Shown here piece by piece: positions 6,898-16,100 of a stretch of DNA of 26,208 nt; position 1 is the stretch's first letter, and each line of letters starts with the position of its first letter. Under the pieces are notes generated by a model. It was not told the DNA's origin and ran no database searches. It saw nothing but the letters and a program-made list of their open reading frames with translations. Source of the stretch: JBBIVB01 sp964567515 (GTDB lineage Bacteria; Patescibacteriota; Patescibacteriia; Veblenbacterales; UBA10138); assembly GCA_964567515.1 (NCBI GenBank), contig CAZMMW010000005.1:1-26208 (forward strand), given 5' to 3'. A program made the translations under genes and the position numbers.

Positions 6898-7917
6898 ATG
6901 AAAAAAACGGATTATTTAAAGCAACTTATTGAACATATTGATATCACTAAGTTTGATGCTACGCCGATTATTGAAAGTTACAAAAAAATGTCTTTTACTG
7001 CTCGGGATTTAGCTCGAGCGGCAGAAATATACAACCGTATGTTAAAAGATAAAAACTGCATTATCTTTTTATCTTTGGCTGGTTCTACGTCAGCTGGCGG
7101 CTGTATGAATTTGTATGCCGATTTAATTCGCTACAATATGATAGATGCCGTAGTAGCTACAGGTGCTTCTATAGTGGATATGGATTTTTTTGAAGCTTTA
7201 GGTTTTAAACATTATCAAGGCACGCCTCAGGTTGATGATAGGGAATTGCGGCGGCTATATATAGATAGAATTTACGATACTTTTATTGATGAGGAACAAT
7301 TACAAGTTTGTGACCAGACAATCTATAAAATAGCTGGTTCTTTAAAGACCCGGCCTTATTCTTCGCGCGAATTTATTCAAGCTATGGGAAAATATCTAGT
7401 CAAGAACGCCGTAAAAAAAGATTCATTAGTAGAATTAGCTTATCGCCATCAAGTACCGATATTTTGTCCTGCTTTTTCCGATTCGTCTGCTGGTTTTGGT
7501 TTGGTGTTGCATCAGCATCATAATCCTCGGCAACACGTTTCCCTTGATTCAGTAAAAGATTTTTATGAGTTGACTAAAATTAAGATGAAGGCTAAAACCT
7601 CGGGTCTGTTAATAATTGGTGGAGGCGTGCCTAAGAATTTTATTCAGGATACAGTAGTCTGCGCTGAAGTTTTGGGCAGGGAGGTGCCAATGCATAAATA
7701 TGCTATTCAAATTACGGTGGCTGATGTCAGAGATGGCGCTTGTTCTAGCTCTACTTTAAAAGAAGCTTCATCTTGGGGCAAAGTAGATACTACTTTTGAA
7801 CAGATGGTTTATGCCGAAGCTGGATCAGTGCTTCCTTTGTTGGCTAGTTATGCTTATCATCAAGGAGCCTGGCGCCGGCGACCCAAAAGGCATTTAACCA
7901 AGATGTTCAAGAAATAA
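6898..7917 (+). CDS. Deoxyhypusine-synthase-family enzyme (bacterial DHS-like / homospermidine-synthase-like)
   Basis: 339 residues, full family length. DHS moves the aminobutyl group of spermidine to a lysine of eIF5A through a lysine imine. Bacterial relatives mostly act on small amines, for example to make homospermidine. The NAD site is seen at LSLAGSTSAGG (58-68) and VVATGASIVDMD (85-96). The core has PIFCPAFSDSSAG (187-199) and LLIIGGGVPKNF (237-248). The catalytic lysine is Lys295 in EASSWGK, with Trp293 and Glu289 kept. Compared with human DHS from memory, His288 is replaced by Asn247, Asp243 by Phe200 and Asp316 by Cys282, which suggests a different acceptor or donor. It is the last gene of the cluster begun at 3388. 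No Shine-Dalgarno is visible. Confidence 0.87.
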   Translation: MKKTDYLKQLIEHIDITKFDATPIIESYKKMSFTARDLARAAEIYNRMLKDKNCIIFLSLAGSTSAGGCMNLYADLIRYNMIDAVVATGASIVDMDFFEALGFKHYQGTPQVDDRELRRLYIDRIYDTFIDEEQLQVCDQTIYKIAGSLKTRPYSSREFIQAMGKYLVKNAVKKDSLVELAYRHQVPIFCPAFSDSSAGFGLVLHQHHNPRQHVSLDSVKDFYELTKIKMKAKTSGLLIIGGGVPKNFIQDTVVCAEVLGREVPMHKYAIQITVADVRDGACSSSTLKEASSWGKVDTTFEQMVYAEAGSVLPLLASYAYHQGAWRRRPKRHLTKMFKK

Positions 7918-7925
7918 GCGAGAGT

Positions 7926-8013
7926 TGTCATGCCGAACCTGTCTCGGCATCTAAAAAGATCCTGAAATCCTCCTTCGTTAAAACTACGGAGGATAAGCAA
8001 GTTCAGGATGACA
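7926..8013. repeat. Nested-palindrome intergenic repeat, copy 1
   Basis: 88 bp with TGTCAT and ATGACA ends. It holds TGCCGA/TCGGCA as a small hairpin and ATCCTGAA (7959-7966) paired with TTCAGGAT (8002-8009) around a CCTCC...GGAGG inner part. It resembles the copies at 21622-21688 and 25856-25943. It lies between the DHS-like and MurE-like genes and could fold as a transcript end for the former. Confidence 0.75.
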
Positions 8014-8028
8014 GAATAATGGTATAGT

Positions 8029-9363
8029 ATGTTGTCGCAAGTAAAAAAGATTATTCGTTCTCTTGTACCAAAGCAGATTCTGAATTATTATCATAGTTTA
8101 GAATCTTATTTGGGCGCTTTAAAATACGGTTGGCCCAGTAAAGAACTGATAATTATTGGCGTAACCGGCACCAAAGGCAAATCAACCGTTAGTCACCTTC
8201 TTTGTCATTGTTTAAACAATTTAGGAGAGTCATGCGGTTTAATTTCTACAGCTTTGGTTCGTATTGGTGATAAAGAACGATTAAACGATTTAAAAATGAC
8301 TATGCCGGGGCGATTTACTTTGCAGAAATTTTTACGGCAAATGGTTAAAGCAGGCAATAAATATGCAGTCGTGGAAACTTCTTCCGAGGGCATAGCGCAA
8401 GGTAGGCATCTGGGTATTTGTTATGACGCAGCAATTTTTACCAACCTTACTCCGGAGCATATAGAATCGCATGGTAGTTTTGCCAATTACCGCCAAGCTA
8501 AGTTAAAACTTTGGCAGGTTTTGACAACTTGTTCTAAAGTTATTGCAAACAAAAAAATTGATAAAATTAGTGTAGTTAATCTGGATGACCCAGAGGCTAG
8601 CTTATTCTTAGCCCAGCCGGCTGATATAAAATTTGGTTTTACTTTAAGTAAAAATAATAATTTAGCCAGTCAACACCAAGTAGTTGGTAATATAACTGAT
8701 ATTAAATCAACTCAAATAAATTTTAAAATCAATCAGACAGAGTTTAACTTACCGATAGGTGGCAAATTTAATATTTATAATTCTTTAGCAGTAGCATCAT
8801 ACTTACTAAGTCAGAGATTTTCCCTTGATGGAATTAGTCAAAGTATGAAAAATTTTTTCGGCACACCAGGTAGATTAGAATTTATTAATCAAGGGCAAGA
8901 TTTTAAAGTGGTGGTTGATTATGCGCATACTGCCGAATCACTCGCCGCTGTTTACGAAACATTAAAAAAAGATTTACCAGTCGGCGGTAAAATAATCGCG
9001 GTGCTTGGTTCTTGTGGCGGCGGCAGAGATCAAGCCAAGCGTCCTGTTTTGGGAAAGTTAGCTGCTGAAATGGCCGACTACGTTATTATCACCAATGAAG
9101 ATCCTTACGATGAAGACCCACAAGTTATTATGCAAGCAGTGGCCGAAGGGGTGAAGGTAGCTGGCAAAACAGAAAACAAAGATTTATTTATTATTTCCGA
9201 TCGTCGGCAGGCTATAGCTTACGCCATAAATTTATCGCATAACCAAGATGTAGTAGTGATTACTGGCAAAGGTTGTGAGCAGTGGCTGGTTACTTCTACT
9301 GGTAAAATACCTTGGGATGATAGGCAAGTGGCAAGGGAAGAATTAAGTAAAAAAATAAGGTAA
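8029..9363 (+). CDS. murE: MurE-like Mur ligase (UDP-MurNAc-tripeptide synthetase type), short N-terminus
   Basis: 444 residues. Mur ligases add an amino acid to the peptidoglycan stem peptide using ATP. The P-loop GVTGTKGKST is at 44-53, followed by TMPGRF, YAVVETSSEG (the ATPase glutamate region) and FTNLTPEHIESHGSFANYRQAK. The C-terminal domain has DYAHTAESL, LGSCGGGRDQAKRP and NEDPYDEDP (356-364). In classical MurE the P-loop sits near residue 110, so here most of the N-terminal UDP-binding domain is missing. The third-residue selector motif (DNPR in meso-DAP enzymes) reads DPYD, so the added amino acid is unknown. An AATAAT at 8015-8020, 8 nt before the ATG, suggests leaderless transcription. 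The symbol is given for the family; cellular substrate is not established. Confidence 0.8.
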   Translation: MLSQVKKIIRSLVPKQILNYYHSLESYLGALKYGWPSKELIIIGVTGTKGKSTVSHLLCHCLNNLGESCGLISTALVRIGDKERLNDLKMTMPGRFTLQKFLRQMVKAGNKYAVVETSSEGIAQGRHLGICYDAAIFTNLTPEHIESHGSFANYRQAKLKLWQVLTTCSKVIANKKIDKISVVNLDDPEASLFLAQPADIKFGFTLSKNNNLASQHQVVGNITDIKSTQINFKINQTEFNLPIGGKFNIYNSLAVASYLLSQRFSLDGISQSMKNFFGTPGRLEFINQGQDFKVVVDYAHTAESLAAVYETLKKDLPVGGKIIAVLGSCGGGRDQAKRPVLGKLAAEMADYVIITNEDPYDEDPQVIMQAVAEGVKVAGKTENKDLFIISDRRQAIAYAINLSHNQDVVVITGKGCEQWLVTSTGKIPWDDRQVAREELSKKIR

Positions 9364-9437
9364 TTAGAATATCGGTTGGATTGTGGAAAACTCTGAATCA
9401 TTTTTAAGTTTGCTATATTATTTATTTTGATTATTAA

Positions 9438-9478
9438 ACTAATCTTAGCTAAAATAATAATTAGCTTAGTGTTTTTTT
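9438..9478 (+). terminator. Probable terminator after the MurE-like gene
   Basis: AGCTAA and TTAGCT pair around an AT-rich loop, with outer ACTAA/TTAGT pairing across a bulge, followed by GTGTTTTTTTA. The stem is weak and AU-rich, but its position just before the rpoB promoter fits a terminator. Confidence 0.5.
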
Positions 9479-9487
9479 ATTTTTAGC

Positions 9488-9516
9488 TTGACAAAGAAAA
9501 TAATTATTGTTACACT
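9488..9516 (+). promoter_or_regulatory. Sigma70-type promoter of rpoBC
   Basis: A perfect -35 TTGACA (9488-9493), a 17-nt spacer and TACACT (9511-9516) preceded by TGT, an extended -10. The start of transcription would be near 9523, leaving a leader of about 224 nt before rpoB. Confidence 0.78.
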
Positions 9517-9522
9517 GCAAAC

Positions 9523-9746
9523 ACATTTTTAATTATTCTCGGCCGTTTTTAAGGTAAATCTAAAATAGGCGATTTTTAGAGGCCGCAAACCTTAGGCTTC
9601 AATATTATTATAGTGGATGTCTTGGTGCCGCTATTACAACTCATAAACAACAAGTAAACTCTTTCCTTAAATTTACTAGAATCTAAGGAAGGAGCATTTT
9701 TTGTGTCTTATTATTTTTTTACGTCTTAGCTTGAATCCAATATTTT
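9523..9746 (+). promoter_or_regulatory. Structured 5' leader of rpoBC, candidate cis-regulatory RNA
   Basis: No gene is seen in this stretch. Several helices are possible: CGGCC 9540-9544 with GGCCG 9581-9585, enclosing TCTAAAA 9559-9565 with TTTTAGA 9574-9580; AAGGT 9551-9555 with ACCTT 9589-9593, which crosses the first helix as a pseudoknot or competes with it; and ATAGTGG 9610-9616 with CCGCTAT 9628-9634. An attenuator-like hairpin follows at 9659-9702. In other bacteria an L10 leader regulates the rplJL-rpoBC region, but I cannot match this sequence to that family with confidence and rplJL is not upstream here. Confidence 0.55.
9659..9702 (+). terminator. Attenuator-like hairpin in the rpoB leader
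   Basis: CTCTTTCCTTA (9659-9669) pairs with TAAGGAAGGAG (9684-9694) over 11 bp with one wobble; TTTTTT follows at 9697-9702. It sits between the promoter and the rpoB start, so it would end part of the transcription before the gene. Confidence 0.75.
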
Positions 9747-12700
9747 ATGGAGACAAATAGACAACGACGTTTATTTACTAAAATTAGAGACGCTATTTTA
9801 TTGCCGGATTTAATTTCCATTCAACGTGATTCGTATGAATGGTTTTTTACCGAAGGTTTAAAGGAATTATTTGAAGAAATTTCCCCCATCAAAGACTTTA
9901 TTGGCAGGGATTTAGAATTATATTTTTTGGATTATTATTTAGATGAACCAAAATTTGATGAAGTCACCGCCCATGATAAAAACATTACTTATGAAGCGGC
10001 CTTAAGAGTTAAGACACGTTTAGTTAATAAGCGCACCGGTGAAATTAAGGAACAGGAAGTATATTTGGGCGATTTCCCGATTATGACCGATCGCGGTACT
10101 TTTGTAGTTAATGGTATTGAGAGAGTGGTGGTGTCACAATTAATCCGTTCCGCTGGCGTCTTTTTTACTTATGAGCTGGCTCGTGGTCGTAAATATTATG
10201 GCGCTAAAATTATTCCTAACCGTGGCGCTTGGTTAGAATTTGAAACTGATACTAATAACGTGATGTGGGTCAAAATTGATCGTAAGCGTAAAGTAGCAGT
10301 AACTTCATTATTACGGTCTTTTGGTTATTCTAGTGATGAAGAAATTAAAAAATTATTTGTAGATATAGATAACGGTCCGGATATTAAATATATTGATGTT
10401 ACCTTAACCAAAGACAGCGCTCATAATGAAGCTGAGGGCTTGAAAGAAATTTATAAAAGAATTCGTCCGGGTGACTTAGCCACCGTAGATAACGCTCGAC
10501 AGCTCATTCATAACATGTTTTTTAATTTTACTCGCTATGATTTTGGTCGAGTAGGACGTTATAAATTAAATAAAAGATTTGCCCTAACCGCTCCTATCAC
10601 TAAAGAAAATAGAGTCTTACGACCAGAAGATTTGGTGGCTATCATCAAAGAGATTATTAGTCTAAATAACAGTCAAGCAGAAGCAGATGATATAGATCAT
10701 TTAGGCAACAGACGTGTCAGGGCGGTAGGTGAATTGGTTCAAAATAAGTTCCGTGTGGGTTTGGCTAGATTAGAAAGAATAATTAAGGATCGTATGTCCA
10801 CTTTGGATATTACCACCTTAACACCTAACCAATTAATTAATGCACGTCCGATTATTGGCGCTATTAAAGAGTTTTTTATGTCTTCACAGTTGTCGCAATT
10901 TATGGATCAGACCAATCCTTTGTCAGAGCTGGAACACAAACGACGTTTGTCAGCTATGGGCCCAGGTGGATTATCACGCGAGCGAGCCGGTTTTGATGTT
11001 CGTGATGTACACCGTACACACTATGGACGCATTTGTCCTATTGCTACACCTGAAGGACCAAATATTGGTTTGGTAGGACACTTAGCTTCTTATGCCCGTG
11101 TTAATAGTTACGGTTTTATTGAAACCCCCTTTCGCAAAGTTATCCATGATTTACCCAATGACCCCAAAATACTAACTGGTGAAATTTTACGTCAAGACAT
11201 TGTCGATGATAAAGGTGCAGTAGTGGTAGCAGCTGAAACCAAAATCACTTCTGATTTAGCTAATAAGATAAGTAAATTACCACTTAATCAAATTGCTATT
11301 AAACCTCGGGTAACAGATGAGGTGGTATGGCTTGATTCTTTTGAAGAAGAGCGTCATGTTACTACTGCTGCCACCACCGCCATAGATGAAGTTGGTTACT
11401 TTTTAGCTGATCGGGCAGAAGTGCGAGAATGGGGCGAGCCAGTCTATGATTTAGTAACCAAAATTGATTATATGGATATATCACCAAAACAGATTGTATC
11501 TGTGACTACTTCACTAATTCCTTTTCTAGAGCACGATGATGCGGTACGGGCCTTAATGGGTACCAATATGCAACGGCAAGCTGTGCCTTGTATTAGACCA
11601 CAAACCCCTATCGTGGGTACGGGGGTAGAAGGGAAAGCGGCAGCTGATTCTGGGCAAACAGTGTTAGCTAAAGATGATGGGGTGGTCACTGAAGTGCAGG
11701 CAGATAAAATAGTGATCAAAACGTCAGCTGATAGTCAAGTTTATAATTTAGGTAAATTTGTTCGTTCTAATGCTTCTACTTGTATGAATCATCGGCCTAT
11801 AGTAACCAAAGGGCAACAAGTTAAAGCTGGAGCTATTATTGCTGATGGCACAGCCACGGATCAGGGTGAATTAGCTTTAGGTCAGAATGTTTTAGTTGCT
11901 TATATGCCTTGGGAGGGCGGTAATTATGAAGATGCGGTTTTAATTTCTGACCGATTAGTACAAGAAGATAGATATACTTCCATTCATATAGAAAATTACA
12001 CTATTGATGTACGTGATACTAAACTAGGTCCCGAGGTAGTAACTCGCGATATTCCTAATGTGGGTGAAGAGAAATTACGCTATTTAGATAATGAAGGTAT
12101 TATTATGATTGGCGCAGAGGTTTCTTCCGGTGATATTTTGGTGGGCAAGATTACTCCCAAAGGAGAGACCGAGTTGTCCGCAGAGGAAAAATTATTACGT
12201 GCTATTTTTGGTGAAAAAGCCAAGGATGTTCGTGATACTTCTTTATATCTAGAGCATGGCGAGCACGGTAAGGTGGTTGATGTTAAAATTTTCTCGCGTG
12301 CTAACGGTGACCGTTTACCATCAGGAGTCTTGAAAAGTATTCAGGTGTCTATAGCTCAACTTAGAAAAATGCAGGTTGGTGATAAAATGGCCGGTCGTCA
12401 TGGCAACAAAGGAGTAGTGTCTAAAATTGTGCCTTTAGAAGATATGCCATTTCTAGCCAACGGTACCCCAGTAGATATAATTTTAAATCCTTTAGGTGTG
12501 GCTTCACGTATGAATTTGGGACAGATTTTAGAAACCCATTTAGGTTTAGCCGCTAAAACTTTAGGTTATTATGTTGCCTCGCCGGCTTTAGATGGTGTAT
12601 CAGAGCATATTATTAGAGCCGAATTAACCAAGGCTGGTTTTTCACCCGACGGCAAGGTTGCTTTATTTAATGGTCGTACGGGTGAACCTTTTGATAATAA

Positions 12701-13121
12701 AATTACGGTGGGTTGGTCATACTTAATGAAATTAAATCACATGGTGGAAGATAAAATTCATCAACGATCCATCGGTCCTTATTCCCTTGTCACCCAACAA
12801 CCACTGGGCGGTAAAGCGCAGTTTGGCGGTCAGCGTTTTGGTGAAATGGAAGTTTGGGCCTTGGAAGCTTATGGCGCAGCCCATACCTTGCAAGAAATTT
12901 TGACTATCAAATCCGATGATGTACCTGGTCGTTCTAAAGCTTACGAGTCTATTATTAAAGGTGAACCAATTCGCAAATTAAATGTACCTGAATCATTTAA
13001 CGTCTTGGTTCGGGAACTAAAGGGTTTAGCTTTGGAGGTAGAAATTTTAAAGGACGACAAAGTGATTACCAAGCCTAAAACCGAAATTTCTAATCCTAAT
13101 TCAATCACTAAAAATAATTAG
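9747..13121 (+). CDS. rpoB: DNA-directed RNA polymerase subunit beta
   Basis: 1124 residues, somewhat shorter than the E. coli protein because lineage-specific insertions are absent. The beta subunit forms half of the RNA polymerase catalytic cleft. Residues 379-408 match the rifampicin-pocket region (SSQLSQFMDQTNPLSELEHK to GPGG), followed by RAGFDVRDVHRTHYGRICPIATPEGPNIGL. The usual Glu of CPIETPEG is Ala433 here. Near the C-terminus are KMAGRHGNKG, the GKAQFGGQRFGEMEVWALEA signature and the final helices that bind beta-prime. The start has no Shine-Dalgarno. rpoC begins only three bases after the stop, so the two are co-transcribed from the promoter at 9488. Confidence 0.98.
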   Translation: METNRQRRLFTKIRDAILLPDLISIQRDSYEWFFTEGLKELFEEISPIKDFIGRDLELYFLDYYLDEPKFDEVTAHDKNITYEAALRVKTRLVNKRTGEIKEQEVYLGDFPIMTDRGTFVVNGIERVVVSQLIRSAGVFFTYELARGRKYYGAKIIPNRGAWLEFETDTNNVMWVKIDRKRKVAVTSLLRSFGYSSDEEIKKLFVDIDNGPDIKYIDVTLTKDSAHNEAEGLKEIYKRIRPGDLATVDNARQLIHNMFFNFTRYDFGRVGRYKLNKRFALTAPITKENRVLRPEDLVAIIKEIISLNNSQAEADDIDHLGNRRVRAVGELVQNKFRVGLARLERIIKDRMSTLDITTLTPNQLINARPIIGAIKEFFMSSQLSQFMDQTNPLSELEHKRRLSAMGPGGLSRERAGFDVRDVHRTHYGRICPIATPEGPNIGLVGHLASYARVNSYGFIETPFRKVIHDLPNDPKILTGEILRQDIVDDKGAVVVAAETKITSDLANKISKLPLNQIAIKPRVTDEVVWLDSFEEERHVTTAATTAIDEVGYFLADRAEVREWGEPVYDLVTKIDYMDISPKQIVSVTTSLIPFLEHDDAVRALMGTNMQRQAVPCIRPQTPIVGTGVEGKAAADSGQTVLAKDDGVVTEVQADKIVIKTSADSQVYNLGKFVRSNASTCMNHRPIVTKGQQVKAGAIIADGTATDQGELALGQNVLVAYMPWEGGNYEDAVLISDRLVQEDRYTSIHIENYTIDVRDTKLGPEVVTRDIPNVGEEKLRYLDNEGIIMIGAEVSSGDILVGKITPKGETELSAEEKLLRAIFGEKAKDVRDTSLYLEHGEHGKVVDVKIFSRANGDRLPSGVLKSIQVSIAQLRKMQVGDKMAGRHGNKGVVSKIVPLEDMPFLANGTPVDIILNPLGVASRMNLGQILETHLGLAAKTLGYYVASPALDGVSEHIIRAELTKAGFSPDGKVALFNGRTGEPFDNKITVGWSYLMKLNHMVEDKIHQRSIGPYSLVTQQPLGGKAQFGGQRFGEMEVWALEAYGAAHTLQEILTIKSDDVPGRSKAYESIIKGEPIRKLNVPESFNVLVRELKGLALEVEILKDDKVITKPKTEISNPNSITKNN

Positions 13122-13124
13122 TTT

Positions 13125-16100
13125 ATGTTTCCTGAGAAAGAACAATATTTAGCTAGCGATTTTGATTCCATCAGATTAAGATTAGCTTCGCCTAATGATA
13201 TTTTAGCTTGGTCTTATGGCGAAATAACTAAACCAGAAACTATTAATTATCGTACTCAAAAACCAGAAAAAGATGGTTTATTTGATGAGAGGATTTTTGG
13301 TCCTACCAAAGATTGGGAATGTTATTGTGGTAAATATAAACGCATCAGACACAGGGGTATTATTTGTGATAAATGTGGAGTAGAAGTGACGAGATCCGTA
13401 GTGAGGCGTGAACGTTTTGGTCATATTAAGTTAGCTGCACCAGTATCACATATTTGGTTTTTACGCGGCGTACCGTCAAAGATTGGTTTGGTATTAGGTT
13501 TGTCAGTACAAGAATTGGAAAAGGTTATTTATTTTGCCTCTTTTGTGATAATTTCAGTGGATGGAGAAAAGAAAAAATCTCTCTTGGATCAGGTAACGGA
13601 TGAATACAAAGTTAAACGCAAAAATATTGAAATGGAGATAGAGAAATTATCAGTCAATAATAAGAAGAGCGATAAAAAAGAGGAAACCAAAGAACGTTTG
13701 ACTTTGCAACAGGAACGTTTGTCCAAATTAGAAGAAGCTTATGAGATTGCCAAAAAGGAACTAAAGGAACTATACCCCTTGCAGATTTTAAGTGAGAGTC
13801 AATATCAAGATCTGTCTTTGAAGTATGGACAGGTTTTCGAAGCTGGTATTGGAGCTGAGGCTATCCACCAATTATTAGAACAAGTTGATCTAGAAAAAGA
13901 AATACATGAGTTGAAAAAACAATTAACTACCCCCGAAGCTACCAGAAATAAGAAATTAGTCAGACGCCTCAAATTATTTAATCATTTAAAGAGGGTTAAA
14001 CTAAGACCGGAATGGATGATTTTGACCACCTTACCAGTTATTCCGCCAGATTTACGACCGATGGTGCAGTTAGATGGCGGCCGTTTTGCTACTTCAGATT
14101 TAAATGATCTTTATCGTAGAATTATCAACCGCAATAATCGTTTGAAGAGATTAATAGAATTAAACGCACCAGAGGTAATTTGTCGCAATGAAAAACGTAT
14201 GCTTCAGGAAGCGGTAGATGCTTTAATTGATAATAGTGCTAGACACGGTAAAACTGTTACTGCTTCAACTGGTCAGCGTCGTATGCTGAAGTCTATCGCT
14301 GATATTTTAAAAGGCAAACAAGGTCGTTTCAGACAAAATTTATTGGGCAAGCGGACTGATTATTCAGGACGCAGTGTTATTGTAGTTGGACCGCGGCTGG
14401 CTATTGATCAGTGTGGTTTGCCAAAAATCATGGCTTTAGAATTATTTAAGCCTTTTGTTATTTCTAAATTAATTGAACGCGAATATGTGCACAATGTCCG
14501 CAGCGCTAATCGTATGATTGAATCTAAAGCCGATATTATTTGGGATATTTTAGAAGAAATAGTTAATAGTTCCCATGTGCTATTAAATCGTGCTCCGACT
14601 TTACACCGTTTAGGTATTCAAGCTTTCCAACCAGTAATGATTGAAGGCAAAGCGATACAAATCAGCCCTTTAGTTTGCCCGGCTTTTAATGCTGATTTTG
14701 ACGGCGATCAGATGGCGGTACACGTACCTATTACCGAAGAAGCTAAGTGGGAGGCTAAGGAAATAATGTTGTCTGCTAAAAACTTATTAAAACCAGCAAC
14801 AGGGCAACCGATTGTGTCACCTCATCAAGATATGATTTTAGGTTGTTATTATTTAACTAGATTGATTGAGCCGGCGGGTAAAATTAAAATGTTAACCGAT
14901 GACCAAGAGGCTATTATGGCCTATCAGGAAAAGAAAGTAGGTTTACAGGAAAAGATCATAGTACGACTAGAGGGTAAACGGTTAGAAACCACTGTTGGTC
15001 GTATTTTATTTAATTCGATTTTACCTAAGGAGATACGTTTTGTTAATGACACCATGACTAACAAGAATCTTAAAGGTTTAGTGGCTAAATGTTTGGAGAT
15101 AATGGGAACTGAAGAGACCGCTAGACTGGCAGATAAAATCAAAGATTTATCTTTCCTTTATTTAACTTTTTCTGGTTTGTCTTGGGGTATGGGCGATTTA
15201 CCAGATTTGCCACAGCGACAAGATTTATATCGAGAGGCCGATGTCCAAATTACTGAAATAGAAGAGCAATATGAGCAGGGTTTGCTTACTCTTGAAGAAA
15301 GACATTTAAAGATTGTTACTATTTGGGCGCGTGTTAAAGATGAAGTAACTAAATTATGTCGCACGGCTCTTAACCCACAAAGTCCAGTTTATTCTATGAT
15401 TGAGTCAGGCGCTCGTGGTTCTTGGGCTCAGCTTACTCAGATGATGGGTATGAAAGGTTTGGTGACTAATCCCGCTGGCGCTACTATAGAATTACCAGTA
15501 AAAGGTAATTTTAAAGAAGGTTTTGATGTGTTGGAATATTTTATTTCTACCCATGGTACTAGAAAAGGTTTAAGTGATACCGCTTTGCGTACTTCTAATG
15601 CCGGTTACTTGACTCGTCGTTTAATTGATGTAGCGCAAGATGTGGTGATACACGAAGAGGATTGTAATGATAAACAAGGCTTACTGTGGCGGCGTGAAGA
15701 ATCTAGCGAAGCGGGGGATAGTTTAGGAGAAAGAATTAAAGGCAGGTTTGTGGCAGAAGAGATAGTTGATCCTGAAAATAAAAAAGTAATTGTAGCTAAG
15801 GGAGAAATAGTCACCAGTGAACATGCTAAATTAATTGATAGCAAGAATGTGCCGCAAGTTAGAATTCGTTCCATTTTAACTTGTAAAACCAGACGAGGTT
15901 TATGTCAAAAATGTTATGGTTGGGATTTAGGATTTAATAGGATAGTTTCCTTAGGTACAGCTGTTGGTATTATTGCTGCTGAATCAATTGGTGAGCCAGG
16001 TACCCAGTTAACCATGCGTACTTTCCATACAGGCGGCGTGGCTTCAGTAGAAGATATCACTCAAGGTTTACCACGGGTAGAGGAAATTTTTGAAGCCAGA

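Noticed and set aside
7918..8028. tRNA or other structured RNA gene in the gap after the DHS-like gene
   Set aside because: The strong pairing is explained by the dispersed repeat; no cloverleaf or CCA end is present.
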